This document shows, in pieces, positions 49,205 through 60,631 of a DNA stretch of 64,000 nt. The position numbers were made by a program, and so were the translations under genes. The stretch is from Tetrastigma voinierianum (taxonomy: Eukaryota; Streptophyta; Magnoliopsida; Vitales; Vitaceae). The stretch is from NCBI GenBank assembly GCA_016808115.1, contig JAEQBH010000137.1:372001-436000 (forward strand). The letters run 5' to 3'. Below the pieces are notes generated by a model. The model was given only the letters and a program-made list of their open reading frames with translations. It did not search any database and was not told the DNA's origin. Positions within the stretch are counted from its first letter, which is position 1. Each line of letters starts with the position of its first letter.

Positions 49205-50887
49205 TCTGGTAGGATTGTCGCGTCGGTTGTAATTCTATATACATCTTGTTCTGATTCCACCTTGTGGTCAATTTCTTTGATATACCTCATGAGGTGTGCC
49301 ACTTTGATAAGCTTTTCCACTAAGAACTTTAGGTTTCGGCACTGCAATGGAGGTCTCATGCCATGATCTACATGATAATCCTTCCAGGGTTTGTTTCTTT
49401 GGGAGGGATCAAGATGCTGCGGATCTATCTCGCAGGCCATTTAAATTCTGGCAAGTCGCGAATGATGGGTAATAGCCTCTCATACGTCGTTCAAGGGGGT
49501 GAATTGCGGGAGCTCTTTTTTTTTTCTATGACTGATCATGAGATCGCTTTCGGTCTTTGCTCTGACCTTCCTTGGACTCAAATGACTTCTTCCCAAGTAG
49601 CTTATTTCTCTCGTCTGGTTGGTTTGTAATCATGATAGTCTAGGTTCTTTGCCGCGGATATTTGTCTCTGACATTGAGTACCTATCGACCCTCTGTATAA
49701 ATTCTTCCATTGTCGTTGAATTAAAGATAGATTAGGAAGAAAAATTAGATGGCACAAAACCTCTTAAAGTTTTGGAGAATTTATATCCATGCTATATATT
49801 TCTATCTGTTTGAATGACTTGCCCAAACCTTCTTATGAAGTCTCGAATAAACTCCCCTTCTTGCTTGAGAATAGTTTGTAAGGAGATGATGTTCCTCTTT
49901 TGTTGCCTTAGAGACAAAGATCTTTGCGATACGAATCTTTGCCAGTAGTTCATTGAATGAGTTTGTGATTTTGCAGCGGGAGCTTAATGGAACCATGCTA
50001 ATGCAGGCTCCCGCAAACTAGCCGGGAACACTTTACACAATAGACGGTCATTGCTAGCATTTAGTATCATCACCTAATTATAATGGAGCATGTGATCGTA
50101 AGGGTCGGCAGAGCCATCAAATGTGGTAAAAGTTGGTATGACAAACACGCGAGGTGGCTCGTAGTCAAGAATGTGTTGCCCTAGGCGCGAAGAGAGCATG
50201 TCGCTGGGTCCTCAAATTAAGGCTGCTAACGACATGTAGAATGTCGGCCCTATACCGTAGGTAGGATGTACAAGCGACATTGGTGGCATTGTGCCTGCGA
50301 GTAATACCTACGCGTTCCCGGGGACTTGGTTTGGCTGGTTTTTCCCCTTTCCTGCTTCTCTCCTTGCCCGGCGGGATGCACTACTAATGGTATAGCTAAA
50401 GGTAGGGCGATGCGAGGGCCTCTTATGCGATTTGGCCCTTGTGTTCTTTGCGGCGAGAGACTCAAGGACGGGGAACTGGCTGAGGACAACTCATCATCTG
50501 ATGGAGTATCTACATCGTCAAGAACGATGGGCTCCTTCCCTTTATTATGACGGCCAAGATACGCAGTCAGCCCTATCTCATTACATGCTTTTCAGATGGC
50601 GGCTTTTAATCTATGCCCGCAATTAGTCATTCTCATATTTACCCAAGCGTTAAATATGTCTTACAGCTCCTTCATCTTTTTTGCTTGTTCCTCTTGCTTT
50701 CTCTTTATGTCCTAACTCCAATAAAGGAATTGATCTTCTGGTGATTGATTTATCGGATTGCTTGTCATTGCAACTGCCTTGGATGAATCAGACGTGGAAG
50801 GGGGAATCGATAGAGTTCCATGTGAAGAAGGGCTACTAGACAATCATTGAAGCCAAGCCCTTGCAGCTTGTAGATGAGACTTTCTGT
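49205..50887 (-). pseudogene. Tat B gag
   Basis: Minus strand near 49990-50110 reads FDGSADPYDHMLHY, LLCKVFPASLREPALAWFH, the capsid core of Tat-type gag. 49195-49440 has the zinc-knuckle region (DYHVDHG ... VEKLIKVAHLMRYI). Frame broken and the C-terminus split by element D. Confidence 0.75.
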
Positions 50888-50911
50888 TCGGTTCCCATAG
50901 ACAGTGCCAAT
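50888..50911 (-). other. Primer-binding site region of Tat B
   Basis: Minus strand just inside the 5' LTR reads ATTGGCACTGTCTATGGGAACC. This resembles the TTGGCGCCGTCTGTGGGAA sequence found at this place in many Tat-lineage elements; the priming tRNA was not identified. Confidence 0.7.
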
Positions 50912-51499
50912 TGTTGTTACCTTGTTTGTTGGAACCTCTGAGTATCAGTAGCTCAACATGAACCTGCAAAAAAGGTGATCCGACGGAGATGTACCGGCCA
51001 CGCTCTTCGATGATTAAGTCAACAAAAGATGGAGAAGAAGAAGCAGAGAGTTCTCACAGTTGGAATTATCTTTTTACCTCGTGGGGGATCTTGATTTATA
51101 GGCCTTAGTTCCCAAACCTACCCTTGATTTTAGCGATAAAATTTCTTCTTCCCTATCAAGGATTAATCTTTCCAGAAATAAGAGATTTGTAGATTGGGAA
51201 ATCCACGGGTAAATATCTCTTTTGCTTATTTTCCGCTTTCGTATGCTTATCCACAATGAACTTCCCATAAGCAGTAGGATGGTCGGTTGGGGGACTTGAA
51301 ACCCTAGACGTGCCACCATGAAGTGAGTCTTTAACAGGACACCATGACTTTCTTAGATGGGCTTTAAGACTCTCCCGTTTGGATAGTTCCCGCTTGATCT
51401 TAATACGATAAGTGGGCTTGGGCCGTTTCATGATGCGAGCCAAATGGGCCTTGGGCCAATTGAGTAGTGGGTCTAGGTCTAAAGATCATGGTACTCACA
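50912..51499 (-). mobile_element. 5' LTR of Tat B
   Basis: 588 bp, TG...CA ends, pairs with 36090-36669. Less diverged from its partner than the LTRs of chromovirus 1 are from each other, so Tat B looks younger. Confidence 0.9.
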
Positions 51500-51504
51500 G
51501 GTAT

Positions 51505-51615
51505 GGATGAACTACGACACTAATATCGGGAGCACCTATGGACCAAAAAAAAAAAAAAACTCATAGGGTGAATTAGACATACAACTATATGTCAGAGGCA
51601 TTATTCACCTTATCC
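51505..51615. mobile_element. Second MITE copy, part 3 of 3
   Basis: Ends before target copy CCAACTTCATA at 51616-51626. Its complement pairs with part 1 (ATGTCTAATTCA...ATGAG(T)n against AAGTCTAATTCA...TTGAG(T)n), showing the foldback structure. After it, 51616-52431 aligns with 3770-4485. Confidence 0.8.
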
Positions 51616-52431
51616 CAACTTCATATATGCCAAATCTCCTTTTCTGCAAACTCAAAACAACAAAGGAAAATATGGGATATTCAATCACCCAAAGTATAAA
51701 AATCAACATTGGACCGATTCTTCCTTCCATAAGCAAGGCATTGGGCTAGGGAAGGTGTGGCTCCCATTGAATATCATAGCGGTGAATGACAAGGAAAATG
51801 AAAATCGATCCTTTTTAAGTCTTCTGTCCTTCACAAAAAGAAGCAGATTCGTTTTGCTTGCAACCCAAATAGCATATATACACCATCTAGGAGATTACCT
51901 TCGTATTATGTGACCAAACTTTTTTCTTAGGGTAAATAGATTCTTAATGTGGGGATATCACCGCCCATCATTGAAGAGGATTATAGAAAAATTAAAATCT
52001 CATTCCTTTAAACAACCGGAGATGAATCATCTCCAATAAATACATGTACACACAAAATTTAATTTAGGAAGAAGAAATAGTAAACAAGGTAACTAAGAGG
52101 GCTGGTTACAAGCTGTAACCAAAAATCTAGGCCACTAAAATGGAAAAAAAAGCCAAAATCAGTCAAAGAAATATTAGCTGTTAGGAAATTAGCCGTTGGA
52201 GTATATTTCCTATTAGCCCTTAATTGGAGCAGATTGCCTTGTATCAATATTTCCTTGTTGATGAGAAACATATTTGGTAATAGGAAGGTTATTTTGATTC
52301 TCTGCTTCTTCACTCATATTTGAGCAGATTGTCTTGTATCAATATTCCCTTATTGATGAGAATCATATTTGGTAATAGGAAGGTTATTTGATTCTTTGCT
52401 TCTTCACCCTTTTTCATGTTGGAGGGAAGGA
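51616..52431 (-). repeat. Second copy of flank between MITE and copia pol end
   Basis: Direct copy of 3770-4485 (shares AAGGCATTGGGCTAGGGAAGG, GCAGATTCGTTTTGCTTGC). Probably includes copia 3' LTR/UTR sequence; no coding content. Contains a locally duplicated ~100-bp stretch around CAGATTG(C/T)CTTGTATCAATAT. Confidence 0.8.
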
Positions 52432-53266
52432 GAGCATGAACTCCATCTTAGTCACATAAATTTTGAAATACAAATTTAGCTAACAATTTAGTGAAGATGT
52501 CGACTATTTGTTGAGAAGAGTGCACAAATCTTGTAACCAAGCTTCCGAGAGCCACTTTCTCTCTTATAAAGCGATAATCAATGGTAATATGTTTAGATCG
52601 AGGATGGAAAACCTGATTTACAGTCATTTATAATGCACTTAAATTGTCAGAGAACAGTTGTGATGATTGATGCAATCTAACTCCAATATCCCATAGAATG
52701 AATGTGATCCATGTGAGTTCAGTTGTAGCCACAACCCTAGCCCTATATTCAACTTCAGAACTGGACTTGGAAACAGTTGATTGCCTTTTTGAAGACCGAG
52801 ATACAAAGTTGCTTCCAAGATACACACAGTAACTAGAAGTACTTCTTCTTGTTGTAGGACACCCACCCTAGTTAGCATCACAAAAACCATAAAGATTGAG
52901 AGAACTTTGTTGAGTGAAGTGGAGGCCGAAATTTAGGGTTCCTTTAACATATCGTATTATCCGCTTGATTTCTTTAAATTCACCTATCATTGGGTTTTGT
53001 AACTTTTGGCATATCTTGTGTACCGCATGAACAATATATGGCCGAGTGTGAGTAAGATATAGGGGCGCTCCAGCTAGACTTCGATATGTTTTGGCATCAC
53101 ATTCCGTATGATCTTTGTTTGTTTGTTGCACTTTCATAGTCATAGGATATTAAAGTGAGAACTTGTTTCCAAACCTGCTTTGATAATTAAGTCTTTTGCA
53201 TATTTGCCTTGAGATAGATTTATGCCTATATTTGTGTATTGTACTTCCATGGAGGTTGTTCCATAA
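52432..53266 (-). pseudogene. Copia RT C-terminus and RNase H
   Basis: 52868-53143 reads RSLAGAPLYLTHTRPYIVHA, ...KRIIRYVKGTLNFGLHF and 52628-52890 reads SSKRQSTVSKSSSEVEYRA, ...TELTWITFIL: the RT-RNase H connection and the RNase H core of a Ty1/copia pol. Two or three frameshifts. Ends in a short tail at about 52432. Confidence 0.88.
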
Positions 53267-53585
53267 TGTTAAAGACTGATTCAAAGTTGAAGACTAATTC
53301 AAAGTTTGTCTCTCAATAGTTCCTATTAGTTAGGAAAGTTTTATTTTTATTTAATTATGAGAGTGAGTCCACGGTTATTTGAGAGTTTTTATCTATGTGA
53401 TAAATGTGGAGAATTAGTCGTGAATGAGATAAATTAGTGGGTCAAAGTTAGTTTGTTTATTTTAATTTTGATTTATCTATTGTAAGCCTATTTATAGGCA
53501 TTTTTAAATGTTTGAAAGATAAAATGAGAGTTGCACGTTGTTTTTCACTTCTATTTTTTATTTCTCTCATCCTAAAATTCCAACA
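53267..53585 (+). mobile_element. Solo LTR 1 (319 bp) in copia RT
   Basis: TGTTAAAGAC...TTCCAACA with a perfect 5-bp duplication CATAA (53262-53266, 53586-53590). The sequence CCTATTTATAGGC at about 53488 looks like its TATA box, giving plus-strand sense. Splits the copia RT just after ETVFM. Confidence 0.85.
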
Positions 53586-54781
53586 CATAAAGACCGTTTC
53601 ATTCAATTTGGCATGGATAGATGCGTTTTTCACATCAAGTTTCCTCAATGTCCATTTGGATGTCACAACAATAGCAAGAACGAGTTGAATGGTTGTGATT
53701 CTTACTACAAGACTGAAGGTATTGTTGTAGTCAACTCCTAGTATTTGGGCATAGCCTTGAGCGATTAATCGGGCTTTATAGCGATCCAAGGTACCATCAT
53801 TTTTCAGTTTAGTCTTGAATATCCATTTGGATCCTATGACATTGGTGTGAACAGGTCTCGGTACAAGTGACCATGTCTTATTCGAGTGAAGTGTGGAAAG
53901 TTCTTCCTTCATTGCCTTGTACCAATGGAATATGGAGACAACTTTCTTCCATGTAGTGGGTTCTCCTATATCAGTAGTACATGTGAGAGCCTTAGGATTA
54001 GAGTTCTTCCTTTCTCTTATTCTTTGTCTCCATAGCTAATTGAGGATCAAGTTCAGGCCTTTGAGCCAATTGATGTCGTGTTATCATCTTATGATCTTGC
54101 TCATTTACTGCTCCTACAAGAGGAATATGAAGATCAATACTTAAATTGTTATAAATATATTGAAAGTCATTTGACAAAGATGAGGGAGAGAAATTTTGTA
54201 GTGAGCCATCTTGCTCAGTCCGTGAAATCAGTTCAAGTCGGTGCAGAGGTTGATCAACTTGTTGATTTGCACCTGTTTGATCAATGTTGTGTGAGTTGTT
54301 TTCTTTGATTTGAGTATTTTGATCTAGATTTTTTCTTTGTGGAATATCAGCTTCGGTGTGATCATTATCTGCTCCTTGAGGTATCTCCGCCTCAGTTCGA
54401 TAATTGTTTGCGAAATCATCCATCTCTGTTGACACACAAAGATCAGTTCTTATTATTTTTGTTTGAACAACGTCAGGGAGATTCTCTACTTCGTCATCAA
54501 GAATTTGTATTCTTGTAGGACATTGTTCTATTGGCTCTTGTGAACAGGCTAATTGATGGTTCTCTTTTTGAATCCAAGTTTCTTGATTCGTGTAGGAAAC
54601 TAACTCTGGAGAGGCAGTAGTGACTTCTTTAGTAATTTTATCAAAAGGAAATTGACTGTCATCAAACACCACTTGCCTGGAGATATAAACCTAATTGGAG
54701 TAGGTATCAAGGTAACGGTACCCTTTGTGTATTGAACCGTAGCCGATACAACATAGGGATATGTTCTCTTAGAGAACTTTT
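53586..54781 (-). pseudogene. Copia RT N-terminus and integrase-RT linker
   Basis: 53590-53912 reads RT start: MKEELSTLHSNKTWSLVPRP, GSKWIFKTKLKNDGTLDRYK, ARLIAQGYAQ, SKWTLRKLDVKNASIHAKL. 53998-54672 is a 224-codon open linker rich in polar residues, ending in DHKMITRHQLAQ, a motif common just before copia RT. 54600-54781 carries KRTYPYVVSATVQY, the segment after the LRxFGC motif. Confidence 0.88.
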
Positions 54782-55209
54782 TGTAACACCCCAAAATATA
54801 CCCTAACAGTTTTATAACATGTTTAGGGTATAAAATAAGTTAAAATTGTATTCGTTTGGAAAAAATGACATTTTTATGAAAAATGGTAAGCGATGATTTA
54901 TTAAACTGGAAAAGCCTAAAAGGTCTCTAGATCTCGGATGATGAAATGTTTGCCCAGTTAGTTCGTCAAGTGAAGTCCCAGTGACCCGAGGGAAAGTTCG
55001 TCAAGTGAGGCAAGTAGGGAATATTTTACGATTTTGGGTGATAAATCATTAATAGCTTAGAGCCCCTTGAGATTTTACGAAAATCTCGGAAGTTAGAGAA
55101 ATGATTTGGGTTAAGTTGTTAAAATAAAGTGGCCGAAAAGAAATAAAATTTTAGACCCAATGGACTGAATAAAATAATAATATGAGCTATGGATCCAAAT
55201 AAGAATAAG

Positions 55210-55240
<31 letters not shown>

Positions 55241-58125
55241 ATAAAATAAAAAGGATAGAAAAAAACGAAAATAGCAAAAGCAAAAGGGAGTTGCCCGAGA
55301 GAGAAAGAGAGAAACTGAGAGTGAGAGAGAAAAAATTTATTTTATTTTTATTTTCTTCGTTTTTTTTTCGATATATGGAGTTTTGATCGTTGGAATTCGT
55401 GGTAAGAGCGAGTTCATCACAGATCATTCGCAACATTAGTCTGGCGAGTTTAATGAGAATTCAGCGAAGTTTGGAAAATGCAAGTTCGATCTTTCTCTAG
55501 GATGTCTGTGGTGGGTCATTTGTAAAATTAGTTTGGCCAGAACGAAGTTGATCCCTAAAGCGCGTCGTAATTTCTGGCGTGGAGTCATAAAATCTTGGAG
55601 TTTCGTGGCTCAAAGGTATAAATTTTCACTCTTGGAATAAAGCGATATAATGACATAGGTTGTTTCGGTAGGAATAGGCGTATGATTTAGTCAAGATTTG
55701 GGAGCCCGAATGGAAATTTTGGGATTGGATTTCGAGCGAGTCCAGTATGTGAAGGATATAAATTAGATAAAGAATAAGAATATATATGAATATATGAGAT
55801 GATATGAATAGATGAATGATATGAATATAGGAATATATGAAATGAATATGTAGTATAGAAATACATGAGATTAAGAGTATACGATTAAACAAGCCCAACG
55901 TACCTTAGAAATGCAAATGATAGGAAAATAGATTTACATGTATGGTAAAGAATTCTTAATACGATGAAATTAGAAGTTAAAAGATATATGAAAATCACGA
56001 ATACGATAGTACGATAGAGTACGTAAGAAGATATAAGTTAACAAGATATAAGATGTTACAAGTAGATGACGGAGATACTTGATTAGATGAGTTATATGCA
56101 AATGTTATATCTTTAATATGAGATGAATATGATAGAACATGATATGAATACAAGAGAGTGAATAGATGGAATATGAATAGCTAAAACATGAGCGAAATCT
56201 GATATAGAATAGGCGTATATGAAATGATATACATGTATTGTAAAAAGAAAGAAATATGAGAATAATTGATATAAAGCTACAAATATGAGAGCAATTCGAT
56301 TAAAGTAATCATAGTAATATTGCATATGATTCTTGGGATAACTAATACTTATTCGGGAATATGAGATATGCTGAGCATAAAATCTGTGCATGCGGACATC
56401 TGCTTAGAACTACGGTAGAGGATAGATAGGCGTCTTATAGGGACATGGTGCTCTGACATACGAGTTCACGAGATATCGAGGAGGCCCAGATTAATTAACA
56501 TAGATCCGTTTGGATCATTACGAGGGCATAGGTCATTTATCTTGTACAGGTGATGATACCTTCGGTATATACGGCCCTGGATTTGGGTCATATTCACGTG
56601 GCGTAGGTCATTGTCTCGTACAGTGATGATACCTTTGGGTATATACGGATAGAGATCGGCTGTCTTGTACGAGTGATAGTACCTTAGTTACATACGTGCT
56701 CAGTATCAAACTTACAGGTATTTGCGAGACGCAAAACCTAAAAGAAAATGACAAGTATATACAAATGAAATGTATAGAAATATATGTGATATGAGAAGCA
56801 TGCATGACTGTATGCGATGATAATTATACGATTACAAGAACAGAAGTAAAGTCTGAGATGACGGTATATGAAATATGACGGTATATGAAAATTACATAGT
56901 ACATGAAAGTATATGGAAAGGGCAGAATTGTATATGATAATATATGGAAAGTCTGTCTGATACATAGAAAAGTATATGAACAAGTCACAGGTATATGAAG
57001 AGAAAAGTATATGACGGTGTCTGAAGTCTGAGGAAATAAAGTGTCAATGACACAGGAAATGTATCTGACAGATAATATGAAAATCTGATATAGAAAAGCA
57101 CAGTATATGAAAATCATAGGAAATATAGTATATGAAAATCTGAAGATGAAAATATAAGGAATGACAAACATGATGAATTCCCTCTCGAATGCATCATGAA
57201 TGCCAATCCCTACATAGTTAAGAGTGAAAGCCTTAGATATAAAAGTATATGACAATACAAGATCGTATAAGAAAATATATGATAAAACAATATATAAGAA
57301 ATGAATAGTATAACATGGGAGTGTAGCCACTACATGAAAGGAGACATGATATAGGTATAGGATAAGAAATGATATATGTAATAGTACATAGAATGTAATA
57401 AGTCATAGAGCGAAGATGAAAAGACTAGAAGCCCAATTAAAAAGACATATGAAAGTACAGTACATGAAAAGTACCAGATGAAAGCATACAAAAGTACCGT
57501 ATATGAAAAGTATAAGAATGTAGATAAAAGTACATGACAGTATAAGATAGGTTATATGAAAGTATATGATACATGCACATGTTTTGAACCACGTGAAAGG
57601 CATTAGACAAGATGATGAGTGTTAGAAGCCATAAGTATATGATCTGTATGAGTATAAGAATGTATTCGATTAAGCTTGCGACGATCAATGTTATTGGTCG
57701 TCCATGTATATGTTTTCATATTTAGCGTAAAACTAGCGCGAGTTTTCTAATCCATGTGTAGGCCTGAGAAGCCCAGGAATACAAGGATAGAGGACAGGAC
57801 ATCCCACATTAGCGGCCACCGGGCCGTCCTCGAGGAGATAGGTGCTCCGCGCCTTTGTTCCGCAATCTCTGATTTTATATGTATAGTTTGTAATAGAAAA
57901 ATTGTAATAGTACAAGTAAAGGGACTCTAGTATATGTGTATAGAATAAAATGAATGCCACTATGGTGGTATGTATAATGTATATGTAAAATATTTTTGTT
58001 ATTACAGAAATTGTGCATATGAATGCAGGTGTCAGCTCTGAGAAAGAAAAGGTTAAAGAGTCTCAGTCCCGAAGTGTGACACCCTCGCTTGACACCCCAT
58101 CGGGTGCCGGGTTGGGGGAGTCACA
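54782..58125 (+). mobile_element. LTR-like non-coding element E (3.3 kb) nested in copia
   Basis: TGTAACACCCCAAAATATACC...GGGGGAGTCACA, flanked by CTTTT (54777-54781) and CTTCT (58126-58130). On the minus strand the copia frame reads ...NYGKEK before and KFSKRTYP after, so the insertion point is exact. Starts like the complement of element A and ends with GAGTCTCAGTCC as in element C. Contains an (AAT)n tract at 55208-55235. No coding capacity; the I/Y/F-rich open frames within are products of the internal array. Confidence 0.82.
55740..57660. repeat. TATATGA-type array and ~100-bp repeats in element E
   Basis: Most of the stretch is built from variants of GTATATGAAAAGTATATGAC at 10-40 bp spacing. 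At 56510-56700 three units share GTCATT(T)ATCTTGTACAGGTGATGATACC...GGTATATACGG. Not related to the arrays of A, B and C. Confidence 0.75.
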
Positions 58126-59105
58126 CTTCTCTTTTCCATAATTGCGAAGATAGGGATAGCACATGCATCCAAAGCTCCTTAAATTTTTATAATTAGGGTA
58201 AGTGACTAAAAGCTTTAAGAAAGGTGATTCCATCTTTAGTTTATTCGAAGGTAATATGTTTATAATGAAAACAGAAGTAAGAAATGCATCAACCTAATAT
58301 TTCCTGGAAAGTTTTGATTGAAAAAGTAATGTCAATCCCATCTCAACAATGTGGTGGCGTTTCCTTTCGGCTACACCATTTTGCTCAGGGGTGTTAGGAT
58401 AAGAAAACTGATGTTAAATCCCACATTGTTGTAGATGAGCTTCAAATTCTTTTGAAGTAAAATCTCCATCCCATCACTTTGGAAAATCTTAATTTTCTTA
58501 TCAATCGATTTTCAAGGAGTTTTTGTAATTTAACTAATTGCTTAAAGAAATCAGATTTTCTTTTTAATGGTATTAGCCATGAATATCAAGAGAAATCATC
58601 TATTATGATAGCATAATGTTTAAAAATTTTGACAAAAGGAAATAGGGGCAGGTCCCCATAAATCACAATGCAAATTATCAAGAGGTCGTGGCCAAAATTT
58701 CATAGATAAATTAAAAGGAAGTCTAAAACCTTTTCCCATTTGACAAAAAAGACAAATGGTTCCTTATTTTTTCCAATTTGAAACACTAATAAGTTCTTTA
58801 TTTTTCAAGAACTTTAAAACTCTAGAATTTGCATGACCCAAACGTTGATTTCAAATTGTTGAAGATGCAATATTAGAAATAGCAGAAAGAGCAAAATTTT
58901 GAAATTCTTATAAAGCATAGAGACCACCTTTCTTGACACATTTAGCTATCATTCTTCCTTGTAAATCCTCAACAAAAAATTCATTGGCGGTAAATATAAT
59001 TCAAGCATTATTGTGAGTTAATTTACTAACAGATAACAGGTATTTCTTAATTTCAGACACTATTAAAACATTGTTTAATTTAAGAGTACCTTATTTAGTA
59101 TCTAT
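58126..59105 (-). pseudogene. Copia GAG-pre-integrase and integrase
   Basis: Minus strand reads YPNYKNLRSFGCMCYPYLRN next to element E, then upstream NGVAERKRHHIVEMGLTLLF (integrase core with the catalytic-loop NGVAER), and RLGHANSRVLKFLKNKELIS (GAG-pre-integrase) at about 58790-58860. Frameshifts and stops present. Confidence 0.85.
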
Positions 59106-59426
59106 TGTTAAAGAATGATTCAAAGTGCCCACATCTTCAGGTCTCTTAATAGTGACTTATTATTTAAGATAATTTTTGTGTTTGTTTATTTCTTCAATTG
59201 TTAATGGGAGAATCCACGTTTTATTTGAGAGTTTTTAGCTAATGCAATAAATAAGGTGAGTTAGTGGTGAATGAGAGAGTAAATTGATCAAATTATTTTT
59301 TATTTTTAATTTTATTTATCTCTTGTAAGCTTATTTATAGGCACTTTTAATGTTTGAAAAGAATAAGAGAGTTCATACATTTTTTTCTACTTCTATTGTT
59401 TCTTCTCTCATCTTCCAATTCCAACA
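59106..59426 (+). mobile_element. Solo LTR 2 (321 bp) in copia protease/integrase junction
   Basis: Same family and orientation as 53267-53585 (TGTTAAAGAATGATTC...TTCCAACA; TATTTATAGGCACTTTTAATG near 59332), flanked by TCTAT (59101-59105) and TCGAT (59427-59431), a duplication with one change. Confidence 0.82.
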
Positions 59427-59920
59427 TCGATAAGCCCTTCACCAACATGAGTAATATCGAGACTATTACCATCGCCAACACATAGCGAGTCTTTACCATG
59501 ATATGGAGTGAGTCTAGAAATTTTACCGATATGATTCGTGATGTGTGTGGTTGTGCCCGAATCTGGATAAAGAGTAGGACCATGTTCCTCATTTAAGACC
59601 CCATTGCTCGTTGTCGCCAGCCTTAAGACATCACGTGATTTTCTTCTTGAATAAGTAATGTGTATGGGGGGCCAATTACATTACTGTATTTTCCTACATT
59701 AACTATGGTTGAATAGTACTTTCTACAAGAAGGTGCCCTCGCCGCCCCTAAGCTCCCTCCACCTCTACCTCTATAGCCATAGCCATGGAAGCCGCCACCG
59801 CCTTCACATCTGCTTGGACCTAACTGCCATTTCCAAGGCAGCCGATTGTATTTGACTTCTCCGGAAAAAGGCTTTTCTAAATTTTGTACTCTAATCATCA
59901 TTTTCGGGGTTGGAAACATT
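59427..59920 (-). pseudogene. Copia protease and gag end
   Basis: Protease: LYPDSGTTTHITNHIGKISR then SLCVGDGNSLDITHVGEG, the copia DSG-type aspartic protease. Upstream, 59623-59919 has a Gly/Arg-rich stretch (GGGGFHGYGYRGRGGGSLG) at the end of gag; the CCHC knuckle is not clean. No more gag is recognised beyond about 59920. Confidence 0.75.
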
Positions 59921-59924
59921 GAGG

Positions 59925-60115
59925 TTTTTTTTTTTTTTTAATAAACAAAAAATTTTAAAAATTAAAATCATTAACAATGCTCGATCAAGAAGAGGGCAAG
60001 CCAAAATGTATGAAAAGTATAAAAGGTGCCAAAAAAAGGCTAAGTAGATGGAGAGATTAACAAAAAAAACCACATTTTTTTGGTGTAAAAAAGAGCTTTA
60101 GCCCAAAGTCAAAGA
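59925..60115 (-). mobile_element. Possible 3' tail of a 5'-truncated LINE
   Basis: On the minus strand an A/T-rich sequence (GGCACCTTTTATACTTTTCA, then CATTTTGGCTTGCCC) ends in a poly-A run (poly-T at 59925-59938). The layout resembles L1-type tails in plants. No coding domain is present, so this is a weak call. Confidence 0.3.
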
Positions 60116-60241
60116 TGAGAGACGGAATAATCTTTCATTTTTTATATCATTTACCTGTACGATATCCAATATATATTAGGTGGAAGTCCCACTTTTCAAA
60201 GCAAAATAGATCTACTCTAAGCGAGTGAAATTAGGTGAAGA

Positions 60242-60581
60242 CTAAGGTTGAGTTTGTTTTTTTTGGTTGAATGTTGAATAAATTTTTTTTTTGAGTTTAA
60301 TGTTGAATAGTACTTCATAGCTTTAAGTATTAAGTCGTTTATTTTTTTAATATTTTATCTCAATTAAGAATTAAGTAATTTGTTTTTTACATACTAAAAA
60401 ATTAACGTCTTAACAGCTTATATAATACAAATGAATCGTATAAATACTTGGATTTTGAAAATTTATATAAAATCGGAATTCTTGTCCATTTATGTTTAAT
60501 AATGATTTGAGAAGGGTGGGATGAGTAAAACCTCACTCTCACGCCTAAAGTTATTTTGGTTTACGCAAGAAAATTGGAGGG

Positions 60582-60631
<50 letters not shown>

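Larger units (their letters stand above)
36090..51499 (-). mobile_element. Tat element B: complete Tat-lineage LTR retrotransposon (15.4 kb incl. nested inserts)
   Basis: Two LTRs, primer-binding site, gag, protease, RT, RNase H, archaeal-type RNase H, integrase, antisense accessory region and polypurine tract in order on the minus strand, with a perfect 5-bp target duplication GGTAT (36085-36089 and 51500-51504). Inserted in the second MITE. Elements C (41961-44366) and D (46467-49199) are nested inside; without them it is about 10.3 kb. All frames broken; the RT metal-binding box reads YINN in place of YIDD. Confidence 0.9.
52432..59920 (-). mobile_element. Ty1/copia retrotransposon with three nested insertions
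   Basis: Minus-strand order from 59920 down: gag zinc-knuckle end, protease, GAG-pre-integrase, integrase core, RT, RNase H. The 5' LTR and most of gag are not found; the 3' LTR could not be delimited. Nested inside: solo LTR 1 (53267-53585), LTR-like element E (54782-58125), solo LTR 2 (59106-59426). The frame resumes sensibly after each. Its 3' half is duplicated in the left unit (17973-18206 and 30834-30903). Confidence 0.88.

Noticed and set aside
53998..54672. Stand-alone 224-codon gene
   Set aside because: It is the polar linker between integrase and RT of the copia polyprotein, continuous with domains on both sides.
56824..57330. 168-codon open frame rich in I, Y and F on the minus strand
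   Set aside because: Produced by the TATATGA-type array of element E; composition follows the repeat unit.
53267..59426. The two ~320-bp repeats as the LTR pair of one retrotransposon
   Set aside because: Each has its own target duplication, and the sequence between them belongs to the minus-strand copia element in which both are inserted.
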